Assembly (NCBI GenBank): GCA_949752745.1
Contig: OX457031.1
Span: 19,030,199 to 19,094,198 of the forward strand
Direction of reading: 5' to 3'
Source: Protula sp. h YS-2021
Lineage: Eukaryota; Annelida; Polychaeta; Sabellida; Serpulidae
DNA length: 64,000 bases
The notes under the pieces are model-generated. The model did no database searches. It was given only the letters and a program-made list of their open reading frames with translations, and had not been told where the DNA came from. The position numbers and the translations under genes were made by a program. Below, piece after piece: positions 22,714-34,992 of this stretch (position 1 is the stretch's first letter; each line of letters starts with the position of its first letter).

Positions 22714-25137
22714 ATCATACTGGTGGAGGGGTGCGACCCCTGAACCTCCTCTCCTTGGAGCTGCTACTAAATGCGAACTGATCTAACCGAATTACTTACC
22801 GAATGAGTGGCTGGCCAACTAACTAACTAACTCAGGAAGCAACCCAAGAACTCAAGATCTGTCTACCGCAGCTAGTGATGTAAAGTGCATTAAATATTTT
22901 ACCAAACTAATGGCTGCAGAAGTCGTCAGTGTCCTTTATATATTATCCGCTACTGAGCCAGTGGACAGTTGAGGAAAGTGTTCAGCTTTTCACTACAATT
23001 TCTTAGCCCTCTCCCTCTTAAGGAATCTCAGTGTTACGTTGATGCTGCCTTATCTATCCATTTTTTTTTACTTTATTGTCTTTTGCTGGTCTGACAATGC
23101 GGGTTCCGTTACGCTTGAAAAGAATAAGGTATACAGAATAAATGTCAAGGTAAAATAGTTCATGTTTGCCTCTATGCCTTAAATTATACTTGGGGGTTTT
23201 CAATCCCCACAGTTTATTGAATTCGTACGATTCGGTAAAGTGTTTCCGTATGATTCTTTTTATTTCTCAACCATAACCTTGTCACGCGAACTCCTCTGAG
23301 ACGGCATGGCTAAGATCACCAAATATGGCAAAGGCATACTGTAGAATGTCTAGATGACTCACCTCATCTTTTTTAGAAACATTTCAAAAGCAACTAAACC
23401 GTTCTCGCTACCGAGTAGCGAAAATTACATTTGGGGCCACAGAAAATACGATTCTGAACTCCTAACCTCTTACATATGGTCCTTTAGGCCCAAAGGGCCG
23501 AAAATAAGCTCAAAATCGCTCTATTTCTAACCGTTTTCGAGATAATGGCCCACTTTCTGTTTTTAGCATTGACCATGACCGAGGAGGTCAATCGTTCTCT
23601 TAGGTCATGGTTGAAAAAATGGGGATTTTATGGCGTCTTATCACTCTCTATCAATGAGCCAAATTTCATCACTCTTTAATTGGGAAAAACCCAAACGCGG
23701 CAGCCAACTTAAACTTACACACGCATGTTGTGATGGCTCTCATTGTAGACAGTTGAGATCAATACACCTAGGTTGATATTACGCCAGTTTAAATCAAAGC
23801 GTTTGCTTGCTAATAGTGGGAGTCAGTGGCAACATTTCAATGTTCATTTTTACATGTTAATAAACACATGGCAAGACGAAGTGTTGCAAAGAGTTAAATG
23901 CTTTGGTATAAGGGCACCCCTAGATTTTCATAGCTTTTTTTTCTTCATAGTTGGCCGTCATTTTGTCATCACAACTAGTCAGAAACTACTGGTCCGATTG
24001 ACACCAAACTGTCGCAGTATATAGAACTTGAAGTAAACTAGTTCTATCAATATTTTTTATTTATTATTAAGGTTGTTTTCAAGGTCAAATCAATACGCAA
24101 AGACAGGGTATTTTTTTCCCTTCTTCTGCACTGAGCAAAAGGCTGATGCTCGCTGTGCACAGTTTGCTATGACCTCACAGATGAGGCCTGCTGTAAACAC
24201 AGTGGAGCTTTAATTGGCGCATTGCTAAAAATAAGTACATGTGTGTGCATGCAATATAGCTCGAGATCAGTTGAACTTGTGTACAGCTGAGCATGATAAA
24301 AAATTAATAGACTCTAAGTTTAATAGCGTGCATTTCTGTGTGCATCATTTTAATGCATCATTATATAAAAAATATTATATATATAAATCATTAATTTTCC
24401 TAAGTTTTCGATGTATTTTTTGCATCGCAGTTCAAGTTATAAAGGTCAAAATGTACAACAGAAGCTTCGAAAGTCTTTAAAAACCCACACGCTCGAGAGT
24501 GGTTGGATGGAGGGGTGGGGGCTCTGCGCCAGGAATGTTAAATGCACGCTTATATGCAGGTCAGTTTTTTAGCAGGATACACAGTTCTGAAAAGTGAATT
24601 ATCCTTTTACAACGGGATCGCACTAAAAAAATAGAAATTTTAGGGGTTTTTTTTAATTTTAATTTGGGTCAAGTGTTTCGTCAAATCGTGCTCCTCGTTA
24701 TTAATGATTTCTAAAAAAAATGAGCTGGACCAACTACACACCCTACATTATGTCTGCCGAATTTGGTCGTCCTAGCCAATCTCAGAGAAATTCACGTAAC
24801 AAGGTTTTCAATTTTTAAATTTCAATGTCCAATTTTGCATATAAAATATTAAGAAATTTCTTTAAAAATTGAGCTAGACCAACTGGACATGCTATACTGT
24901 GTCTCTGTCAAATTTGGTCGTCCTAACCCTAGCGGTCTCAGAGGACAAGGTTTTGGCGGAAAAAAGGAAACATACGGAAACACTTTTCCGAATCGTACTA
25001 AAGCAATAAACTAAGGGATTGAAAATCACCAAGTGTTAAAATGGACATTGACACTTTGCCATTGAAGAACACATATAAGGTTCTGCTCTCTATCAGCACA
25101 GTATATTTATGGAATGCCATTTTAACAGCTAGTAGGT
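22713..25137. other. Intergenic DNA with small dispersed-repeat traces
   Basis: No gene seen. Near 23975-24035 the phrase 'actactggtccgattgacaccaaact' followed by 'atagaacttgaagtaaac' resembles short repeats scattered in many invertebrate genomes (inference). About 24712-24830 and 24860-24960 are diverged copies of one block (gagct-gaccaact ... gaatttggtcgtccta ... ctcagag ... caaggtttt). Confidence 0.5.
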
Positions 25138-25245
25138 AATTATTGATATCAAGAATTAATTTTTAATCTAAAGAATTTATTTTTTTATATCAAGAATTAT
25201 TTTTTGATCTCAAAATTTCAATTTTTGATATCAAGAAGCATTGCA
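25138..25245. repeat. Short decayed tandem repeat of 'tttgatatcaagaatta' type
   Basis: Four or so units of about 25 bp built on 'ttttgatatcaagaatt', with the palindrome GATATC recurring. Confidence 0.7.
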
Positions 25246-25634
25246 TCAAAGACCTTAATTAAGCATCGAAAAAAGCTGGGTTTTCACATCTAAAAGGTGT
25301 TTTTATCCAAGGGATGTTAAAGACGATGATCAATGGTTGCGATAAATCACAACAAAACTCGAATCAAACATTGTGTCATAGATGTTGATCTGTTGTCGCT
25401 TCCAAAACCCACTGGCAACTGGGTTCAATCTTGCGATTTGACCAGGGCTACTGACGCAACCTCAAATCGACGTTTTATCGCCGTCAGAATGTTTACTGGG
25501 ACAGGTCATGTAAAAATCTATGTTACATAGAGTTTTGATGAAACTGGCAATGTGGCAACACTTTTTAATAGATTTTGAAAATGATTCTGAAATTTAAATA
25601 TTCAGAATCCAATTTTTGATAGAAAGAGAAAGAA

Positions 25635-25637
<3 letters not shown>

Positions 25638-25702
<65 letters not shown>
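25638..25702. repeat. (AG)n microsatellite
   Basis: About 32 uninterrupted AG units. Confidence 0.97.
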
Positions 25703-25705
<3 letters not shown>

Positions 25706-25925
25706 GATGACAAGAGTGAGGTTTAGAGAGAAGCAGAGAAACAGGAAGTAAGGAAGAATGGAAACAAAATTAGACTTTCTGTAACCTGATGACCAGAGGA
25801 AAAATACACTGTGGTTTTCCATGTTTTATTTTAAATATATAAAATTCTGCAGTAGGTATGTATAAAACAATCAACGATTAAATACTGATATCCGAGACAG
25901 ATCTAATACCTGCTCATTGTCCACC

Positions 25926-26131
25926 CCGGTATTCACAAAAGTTAACTGCAGTTAACTGCACACCGTAAAGAGGAAATCAGCTGATTTAGTTAAATTACGC
26001 AAATCGTTTTTACAAGAATTTGGTTTGAAATAAAAATAAAATTGTATAAACTAAATTTCATAAGTTCTATTTCCTACATCAGAATCTAACCGATTTGGTT
26101 AACTGTACACCTAACTTTCGTGAACACCGCC
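25926..26131. mobile_element. Small inverted-repeat element, MITE-like
   Basis: The left end 'cggtattcacaaaagtta' (about 25927-25944) recurs inverted on the right as 'taactttcgtgaacaccg' (about 26113-26130). Inner phrases gttaactg/ggttaact are also mirrored. Length is about 205 bp and there is no coding frame. The inverted ends are imperfect, and the target duplication is uncertain. Confidence 0.5.
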
Positions 26132-26189
26132 ACTGGCGCTGATGCAGTCGAGGAGCACATTTTGTTCTGGGCAGTTCCTCCCAACAATG

Positions 26190-26480
26190 CATCCATTTTC
26201 GGACCATGTATGCCCCCCTCCCATCCCCCCCACCCCCAAAAAAGACGCGGAGAAAGGGGTAACTTTGACGGCAGGCGTGCAGAGCGCTGTTTTCAAAAGG
26301 CGGCATTTTTGCGTTTGCGAAAAAGGGATGGGGCGGGGGGGGGGGGGGGGAGGTTCTTTCGGAACTGCAATCCGCTTTTGAAAAAAAAGTCGGTATTATT
26401 TCAAACTTAGCACACCGCGTTAAGAGGCACATTTGAAATGTCATGGAGACACACAGAGTAACCAATTTGTACGTGCGTGC
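26190..26480 (+). repeat. Dispersed repeat, copy A
   Basis: Shares order and sequence with 45735-46000: 'gacgcggagaaagg' here against 'gacgcggaggaagg' there; an identical 'ttatttcaaacttagcac' followed by 'accgcgttaagagg' against 'tacgcgtttagagg'; and 'agtaaccaatttgtacg' against 'ggtaaccagtgggtacg'. G and C homopolymers lie inside both. Type unknown. Confidence 0.65.
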
Positions 26481-28876
26481 CCCCCCCCCCGGATTTTTAG
26501 CCCGTCTCCGTGTGCGGTGTTGGGGGTGGGGAAGGCAAAGTCTTCTCATCGAAACCGAATATGGGACTGGATTTTTTTTTAATCTGGAAGATGGAGAGTG
26601 TGCGAAAACGTGTTGTTGATTAAAATTTTTTGAGAAGGGGTGGAGAGGTGCATGTGGGGAGGGATGAGTATAGTTCACGTGGGGCCGTACCCGGGTGGCA
26701 ATCATGAATGTATTGTTGTTGAAACATGCATCGCAAACAAAAATAACACTTAAATAGGGCAAGGCTTTTCCTTATAAAGCTAAATAGTTCAGATTCTCGT
26801 CTTGTATATCTTAAAGCATTGTCCAACAGCAAGCCATTAACAAATGTGAAATAAAATCTCATGAAGTCATGAACACATGGTCACAAACATGAACACATGA
26901 GCATATAAACATGAACACAAGCATCTGCACATGAACGCAAACAAGAGTATGTGAACGTCAACATGAATCCCCATCGCCGAACTCATGTTTGTAGATATCG
27001 CTCTGTGGAAAACTTGACTTTAGATCAATTCAAGGCGTTCCCGCAAATTTGTTCTACGTAGATAGCTGTATTTATTGCCAAACGACCAAAATAACCCCTT
27101 AGCCACATCTGGACTAGTAAACCGCTGCTTGGGTTGACAAGAGAGCTAACGAACAGAATCGAACAAAGCCAACGAACAGCTTTTTTATAGCGGCTAAGCA
27201 AGAAATCTGCTGCGTCTTGTCACTGACCTTTTTCGGTATATTTTTCCCCAAATTTATGACACAGTTTCCTTTTTTAGTATCAATTCTTGCAGGTGACGTC
27301 ACATTAAAACACATGTAGACAGATCTTAAAATTGCTCTCTTTGGTTTCTCACGTCAGAGAGAAAGCAGTGAAAAAAAAAAGACGGGCGAACCAAAAGGAC
27401 TGAACACATATGACCTATTTACGAGACATTTTTCCTCAAGTTACATCTTGACATAAGGAAATGGTACATGGATTCAACAAAGTGAAAAACTGGTAAATAA
27501 ATAGTTAACAAGATAGTCGTATGAAAGAAGTCGTCGTCAGTCGTATGATCGTGACGTCATACCCCAGTACAAGAAACACTCTCCAAGCGGGCTTGACAGC
27601 ACATCCTTAAACAATGCGGCACTCTCCGCGTTAGTTTGGCGTCATTGCTGAACTCTGACGTCATATCATTACACAAAATGAAAAAATATATATAAATCTC
27701 ATAAACACGAATCCCACAGGTAAATCAGTATATACATAAATATTCCCTGTAAAATTAAAACCGTAAACGATATCTTCCTTGTAACATTCAGCACCATTTC
27801 TCACAAACAACATATACCATTTTCAATTTCAATCGAACTGCAACACGCCGTGAAATGAGCCCCAGACCCAAGCCTTACCAGTCAGCACCAGGAGTTTGAA
27901 CGATAAATGTTCTCAACATAATGTGTTAACTACCGAACACAAATCTGCACAGTTCTAATCATAAATCACAACACGATGTATTTATGTAGAATATTTACCA
28001 TCGCTAGATGAAAAATTATGGAGGTGAAACATCGCATTGCATAAACAGGAAATAAATCTTCTGTGAAATCTCTTCACTTGATTTTCATCTGAACACCTCC
28101 AACCACACCCTCCACACCAAACTACTCTACTTCCCCCCCCCCCCTACAACCCCCAACCCCAGCCATGAGCTCGTATTCTTCTGTCAACCCCCTCCTCCGA
28201 AATCCCTATCCCCCCCCCCCCCTCCCACATCTCACAACCGTATCCCTACGACACAAAAGACAACAACCACTTCAAATACTAAATGCATACCTTTGACACG
28301 TGCTTTATATATATTTATAAATTTATATTATATAGTTTTCCACACAAAATGATCATAAAATAAATAAAAGAAGCAACGTAGAAAAAAACATGCGTAAACT
28401 ATACAAAGTGTGCAGGTATGAATTTTAAGGCCGGCTTTTTCCGACGCTGGCGCGAGCCAGTGGCGAGATTTACGCACTGCAAACTACAACGTACGCCATC
28501 TTACGTAGACCCCATTGACGGCAACCTTCAACACTTCATCGTAGATCTGCAGAAGAAGCAGACCAAGTACAGCATGTTGTCTGGAGCATGTTAGATAACT
28601 TCCTTAACTCTCAGTAAATTGTTTTCGAGTAAGGGCGAGTATGGGTCAGGAAAAGTCGAGAAAAAAAAACACAAGGAATTGCTGGGGGTGGGGGTTGTGG
28701 GGGAGGGAGAGCATTGGAAACTTGAAGTACTGTGGGTTTTTTTTGAGTAAAAATAAAGTTAGAAAAACCTTTTCATGTAGCAGCGTCTTTTATCAAAATC
28801 CCCCAACTACCCCCCCCCCCCCCCCACACACACACACATTTCGCATTCCTTCGGAAATAGCGATCTATGTAACAAC
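26481..28876. other. Downstream of the polycystin gene; 3' UTR or intergenic
   Basis: No gene seen. A degenerate 'acatgaacaca' array lies at about 26865-26970. Poly(C) tracts lie near 28131-28144, 28209-28221 and 28808-28826. A minus-strand AATAAA occurs at 27071-27076, but at 1.8 kb past the stop its use is uncertain. Part of this stretch is probably 3' UTR. Confidence 0.4.
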
Positions 28877-29718
28877 CTATAACTGGGCTCCTTCGTCAAT
28901 AAAACCACAATTGGAGACTCCAAAGTCGTCGATCTCAAAGCCCTTGTCGGGGCTCAGGCCCGGCTCTTCGCCTTTCCCTTTGCCGCGAGAGCGCGTTTTG
29001 CGCAGTGTCCGCAACACGGGCTTGGCCACAGGCTTCAGATCCAGATCCGAATCGGACGAGTCATCGATGTGTGCGAAGGCGCCTCGCGGGTGCGTCTGAA
29101 TGCTGTGGCAATCTTTGCTGGATTTCGGCTGGTTCTGACGCCATTTCGGTGTGACGTCACTGACTGATTTTGGCTTGACGTCACTGACGGACTGCGATCC
29201 CGGCGCGACAGTGCGAGCTAGGTGCGACTTTGGTTTCACGTCTGGCTGCTTATTGCGACCAGTGTGTTGTTGGTTGTGATATTGCCTGTTAGATGAATTA
29301 CTTGAGTGGCTGTCGGTGTCTGCTTTAGCCTGAATATTGCTGGATTGATTTGACAGAACGCTTTGGACCTCTATAGCGCCACTGGATCCAGAATGTACCA
29401 GACTTCCCGATCCAGAATGTGCTAATCCCGGGGTAGTGATCCCGCTGCTACCCAAGGTACTACCATCATTTGCTTGTGCAAACATGGTTTCTTTATTTCC
29501 CCATTTTAATTTTTTGTTACTTGACTTCTCTGCATCACAAGTCACATCTGACGTACTTTTGCCACATTCTGTCTTTGACCTATTCATAGTAACCAATGGA
29601 ATTTCCTCTCTTAATGACGTCAGCGCACCTGCTGAATGCTGCAGGAGGAGTGCATTGTGGGATACAAGATGGCTACTCCTCTCCTCGTCTAGCTGATTTT
29701 CATTAGGCAAGCTTTGCA
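28877..29718 (-). CDS. PKD1L: PKD1-like last exon: Ser-rich C-terminal tail and stop
   Basis: About 280 residues, starting MQSLPNENQLDEE after acceptor CTTTTTACAG and ending FIDEGAQL-TAG. Low complexity, rich in Ser, Gly, Gln and Lys, with repeated phrases (PKSVSDVKPKSVSDVTPK; GSGSLVHSGSSG), a basic run RKTRSRGKGK and an acidic cluster DDSSDSDLD. Probably a disordered cytosolic tail; no domain recognised. Confidence 0.9.
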
Positions 29719-32392
29719 CTGTAAAAAGATGCAAGATGATAAACAGTTCCATATATTCTCAACTGGATTTTTAAGTTCCCGAGATTAACTGTACTATTAA
29801 TACTGGAAAAATTAAACCAAAATAAGAGTTGACAAGCACCATCATAATTTGCAACAATTCCCAAGTAAAAGCTGGAAAGATTCTTTAAAGCAATACGGAG
29901 ACGTTGCTATAACGTAGCTTTCCTATTATTTTTTTTTCTCTTTAAGCTATCACCGATTGCTGTAAACAGCGTAAACAGGAACGGCTTTGCGAGAACTCAC
30001 TTGGCCGAATATGTTGCTTGTCTCCCGGAATCTTATTGGCCAGCGTTGGTGTACTCGTGAGTGAGTCCGGGTTACTATGGCTACCGGATCCACTGCTGTT
30101 TGACTGGCTACCAGAACCCTGAAACAAATAATTCGAATGTCACAGAAATTGATAATGCTTATTGAAATTTATTGTAATTATCATAATTTTTTCTTCTTTA
30201 CATGTTAAGTGCAGCCTCAGTTACTTATAAGTATTATTATCATTATCACATCTCCAAAATTACTGGAAAATTTAACCAAAAACACTGAATAGCTTATATT
30301 CGCTGGCTTAGCTTGGTTATGAACACCCCCGCCCCCCCCCCCAAAAAAAAAACCCCGAGTACCATCGTCACTCTATCACACCGGGAAACTGGCGTATGTG
30401 TGACTCCGTCCAACCACTGACCACTATTATACTGGTAGCTGGATGAGCTAGGGGGTTACTGGTAGCTCGTCTGTTCGCGTACGTGTGCCTCCCCCCACAC
30501 ACACAGGCACCCTGTCATACCTGATAGCTGGATGAGCTAGGGGGCTTCTGGTAAATCAGGCTGCTTGCGTACGTGCGCCCCCCCCCCCCACACACAGGCA
30601 CGCTGTCATACCTGATAGCTGGATGAGCTAGGGGGTTCCTGGTAAATCAGGCTGCTTGTGTACGTGTGCCCCCCCCCCCCCCTGGATGAGCTAGGGGGCT
30701 CCTGGTAAATCAGGCTGCTTTCGTACGTGCGCCCCCCCCCCCCCCAACACACACACTGGCACCCTGTCATATCTGGTAGCTGGATGAGCTAGGGGGCTCC
30801 TGGTAGCTCAGGCTGCTTGCATACGTGTGCCCCCCCCACCCACAGGCACCCTGTCATACCTGGTAGCTGGATGAGCTAGGGGGCTCCTGGTAACTCAGGC
30901 TGCTTGCGTACGTGTGCCCCCCCCCCCCACCCACAGGCACCCTGTCATACCTGGTAGCTGGATGAGCTAGGGGGCTCCTGGTAACTCAGGCTGCTTGCGT
31001 ACGTGTCTGAGCCCACGTTTGAACTGTCCTGGTGGCGCGACATCTGTAACTGCCGGAAAATTTCCAATTCCAGCTGCGATCTGAAAATAAAACAAATTCC
31101 GTTGTCTATTTTAAAAGGCATGAATATGCAAAAATTGGCTGAAATTAACAGAGTGTATTTGTGCGTGGTTTGTGATGCCAAGAAAATAACAGTACTCACA
31201 CAGCAAAGAATGTACAAGACACAAAGATTTTTCGACCTCCAATGCCACAGTCAAGGTCAAGAAAATAGAGTCATCTCTTACCAGCGATAACATCTAGATT
31301 GAAAATATATTTGATTTAGTTACTTTAAGTAAACAGATCGAAATGTAACCAGAACCATCCCCATAATATCACTTTTTGACAGGTCAGTTAAAATATGGGG
31401 GGGGGGGGGGGAGGTCGAAGGGGGAGGGGGGAAAGGAGTTGGGGGGGGGGGGGGTTCCCGACCTGAGCTGCTTTTCCTTCTCCCTCGCCAGCATATCTGC
31501 GCCCACGCTGTGTAGCAGGTGCGCCAGGTGCGGCTCCTACATAGGGGGGGGGGTTGGGGGGGAGGAGGGTTTGGGGAGGGGGGAAGGAAGTTGGGGGGGG
31601 GGGGGTTCCCGACCTGAGCTGCTTCTCCTTCTCCCTCGCCAGCATATCTGCGCCCACGCTGTGTAGCAGGTGCGCCAGGTGCGGCTCCTGGCCGTACAGG
31701 TTCTCCTGTATCCGCTCAATCCGCCTGTAGCCCTCTTTTTCCTAGAAATACATAAATTCAGCTGCCTGTTTTATTTAAAGCTCTTTTTTCGGTCATACAC
31801 TGGAAACAATGAATGTTCGGAAGTTTTTTATTCAAAATATTTAAAACTTTATTTATTGAAATTTAATAAATAGCAAACAGTGATGCACAAAAATATCTGG
31901 CCTACAGAAAATTTGTGATACAGAAAACGTGTTGTCGGTCCTATATTTCGCCACTACGCCATCTGAGTAATCACAGCTAAACCCTGCCCCATCCCCCTCC
32001 ACCAGCGCCCTTCCCGCCTACGCCACACACCTGATACATCCTCAAAATGGCCGCCTGACCGGAACTGCTGACGCCATCAATATTGATCCTGCCGCCTCCG
32101 CTGAGTACCCCGAGGTCATTCTCGCCCTGTCCGTTGTACGTCGTGTCGCTGTCGGTAAAATACATCGGTGGCTTCTCGGGCAGATTGGCCGTGCCCGCCA
32201 GGGCGTTCATCTTAAACAGCATCTCGTCTACTTGGTACTCCACTTCCGCCATTGTGAATTCCTACAATTCACGCGTTGATTTTTAATGTCAATAAAACAG
32301 GAATATACATTTGATCAGGATTTGATGACTCGAACTTCGTAAGACCAAAATATGTTCAAAATATTCAGATAAGAAAATAAGACCCTGTTCGG

Positions 32393-32484
<92 letters not shown>

Positions 32485-34937
32485 CCGTTGAGTATTAACG
32501 AGTACGTACTGTGCAGACCAGAAAAGTGTTACGTAAACCAACTATTTAAGTGCTTATAATTTAACATTTGCACTATGCGGACTTCAAGATTGAACGTATA
32601 CCGCTGGCAGGGTGTTGTCCTCCTCAGCAAACGTGACCGGCTGAAGACCGAACCAGTGCAGAACCGATTTCCAGCAGTGACGTATCGTGTCCACGATATC
32701 CAGCACTAGTCGCGTGTCTTTCTTGTACACTTTGTAGTGGAAGTTCAGTACCGCCATTATCTAAGCATAACAAATCTTAACACATAATATACACAGTAAG
32801 GTCCGCAATAAAAACACTTTCGAACTTCGAAGAAAATGCAACAAAGTTATCCTTTTATAAATTCGACCTACACACTTCAAACTGCATACCAAGGCCTCAA
32901 GCTCCGCATACAGAGGCCTCAAGCTCCGTAGACAGAGACCTCAAGCTCCGTAGACAGAGACCTCAAGCTCCGCATACAGAGACCTCAAGCTCCGCATATA
33001 GAGACCTCAAGCCCCGCATACAGAGGCCTCAAGCTCCGCATACAGAGACCTCAAGCTCCGCATATAGAGGCCTCAAGCCCCGCATACAGAGGCCTCAAGC
33101 TCCGCATACAGAGGCCTCAAGCTCCGTAGACAGAGACCTCAAGCTCCGTAGACAGAGACCTCAAGCTCCGCATACAGAGGCCTCAAGCTCCGCATACAGA
33201 AACCTCAAGCTCTGTAGACAGAGACCTCATGCTCCGTATACAGAGACCTTAAGCCTCGTATACAGAGACCTCAAGCTCCGTATACAGAGACCTCAAGCTC
33301 CGTATACAGAGACCTCAAGCTCCGTATACAGAGACCTTAAGCCTCGTATACAGAGACCTCATGCTCCGTATACAGAGACCTTAAACCTCGTATACAGAGA
33401 CCTCAAGTTCCGTATACAGAGACCTCAAGCTCCGCATACAGAGACCTCAAGCTCCGTATACAGAGACCTCAAGCTCCGCATACAGAGACCTCAAGCTCCG
33501 CATATAGAGACCTCAAGCCCCGCATACAGAGACCTCAAGCTCCGTATACAGAGACCTCAAGCTCCGTATACAGAGACCTCAAGCTCCGTATACAGAGACC
33601 TCAAGCTCCGTATACAGAGACCTCAAGCCCCGCATACAGAGACCTCAAGCTCCGTATACAGAGACCTCAAGCTCCGTAGACAGAGACCTCAAGCTCCGTA
33701 TACAGAGACCTCAAGCTCCGCATACAGAGACCTCAAGCTCCGTATACAAAGACCTCAAGCTCCGTATACAGAGACCTCAAGCTCCGCATACAGAGACCTC
33801 AAGCTCCGCATATAGAGACCTCAAGCTCCGTATACAGAGACCTTAAGCCTCGTATACAGAGACCTCATGCTCCGTATACAGAGACCTTAAGCCTCGTATA
33901 CAGAGACCTCAAGCTCCGTATACAGAGACCTCAAGCTCCGTATACAGAGACCTCAAGCTCCGCATACAGAGACCTCAAGCTCCGCATATAGAGACCTCAA
34001 GCTCCGTATACAGAGACCTCAAGCTCCGTATACAGAGACCTCAAGTTCCGTATACAGAGGCCTCAAGCTCCGTATACAGAGACCTCAAGCTCCGTATACA
34101 GAGACCTCAAGCTCCGTATACAGAGACCTCAAGTTCCGTATACAGAGGCCTCAAGCTCCGTATACAGAGACCTCAAGCTCGGCATACAGAGACCTCAAGC
34201 TCGGCATACAGAGACCTCAAGCTCCGTATACAGAGACCTCAAGCTCCGCATACAGAGACCTCAAGCTCCGTATACAGAGGCCTCAAGCTCCGTATACAGA
34301 AACCTCAAGCTCCGCATACAGAGGCCTCAAGCTCCGCATATAGAGGCCTCAAGCTCCGCATACAGAGACCTCAAGCTCCGTATACAGAGGCCTCAAGCTC
34401 CGCATATAGAGACCTCAAGCTTCGCATACAGAGGCCTCAAGCTCCGCATATAGAGACCTCAAGCTCCGCATACAGAGACCTCAAGCTCCGCATACAGAGG
34501 CCTCAAGCTCCGCATATAGAGGCCTCAAGCTCCGTATACAGAGACCTCAAGCTCCGCATACAGAAACCTCCAGCTCCGTAGACAGAGACCTCACGTTCCG
34601 TATACAGAGGCCTCAAGCTCAGTATGCAGAGACCTCAAGCTCCGTAGACAGAGACCTCACACTAAGTTTCACCTTCCTAGACTTCCTGCATGGTTGATAA
34701 CACACACAATTTTCTTACTTAAAACGAGTATGTTTTAAGAGCCAGTCACCTCCGCAAGAAGGCATTAAACTGTAGAAATGCATCTGGATGCTATTACGTC
34801 ACCCTGCTGCTCATATTTTTCTTAATACCATTATATGTCTCGTTTTCTTTCAGTGTATAAACGCTACACAGTGCACGCCACATTTACTGGTATCGCTCCA
34901 CAAATAAACCAATACTTGAGATATATCTTTCTGCAAC

Positions 34938-34992
<55 letters not shown>

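Noticed and set aside
26079..26762. A 227-residue minus-strand frame and plus-strand frames over the same place
   Set aside because: Composition is driven by poly(C)/poly(G) runs (Pro and Gly strings). No family match, and the place coincides with a dispersed repeat.
31388..31666. Gly- or Pro-rich frames on both strands
   Set aside because: Product of G-homopolymers around the duplicated exon.
32890..34660. CRISPR array, because of regular short repeats
   Set aside because: Units are directly tandem with no unique spacers, and the DNA is animal.
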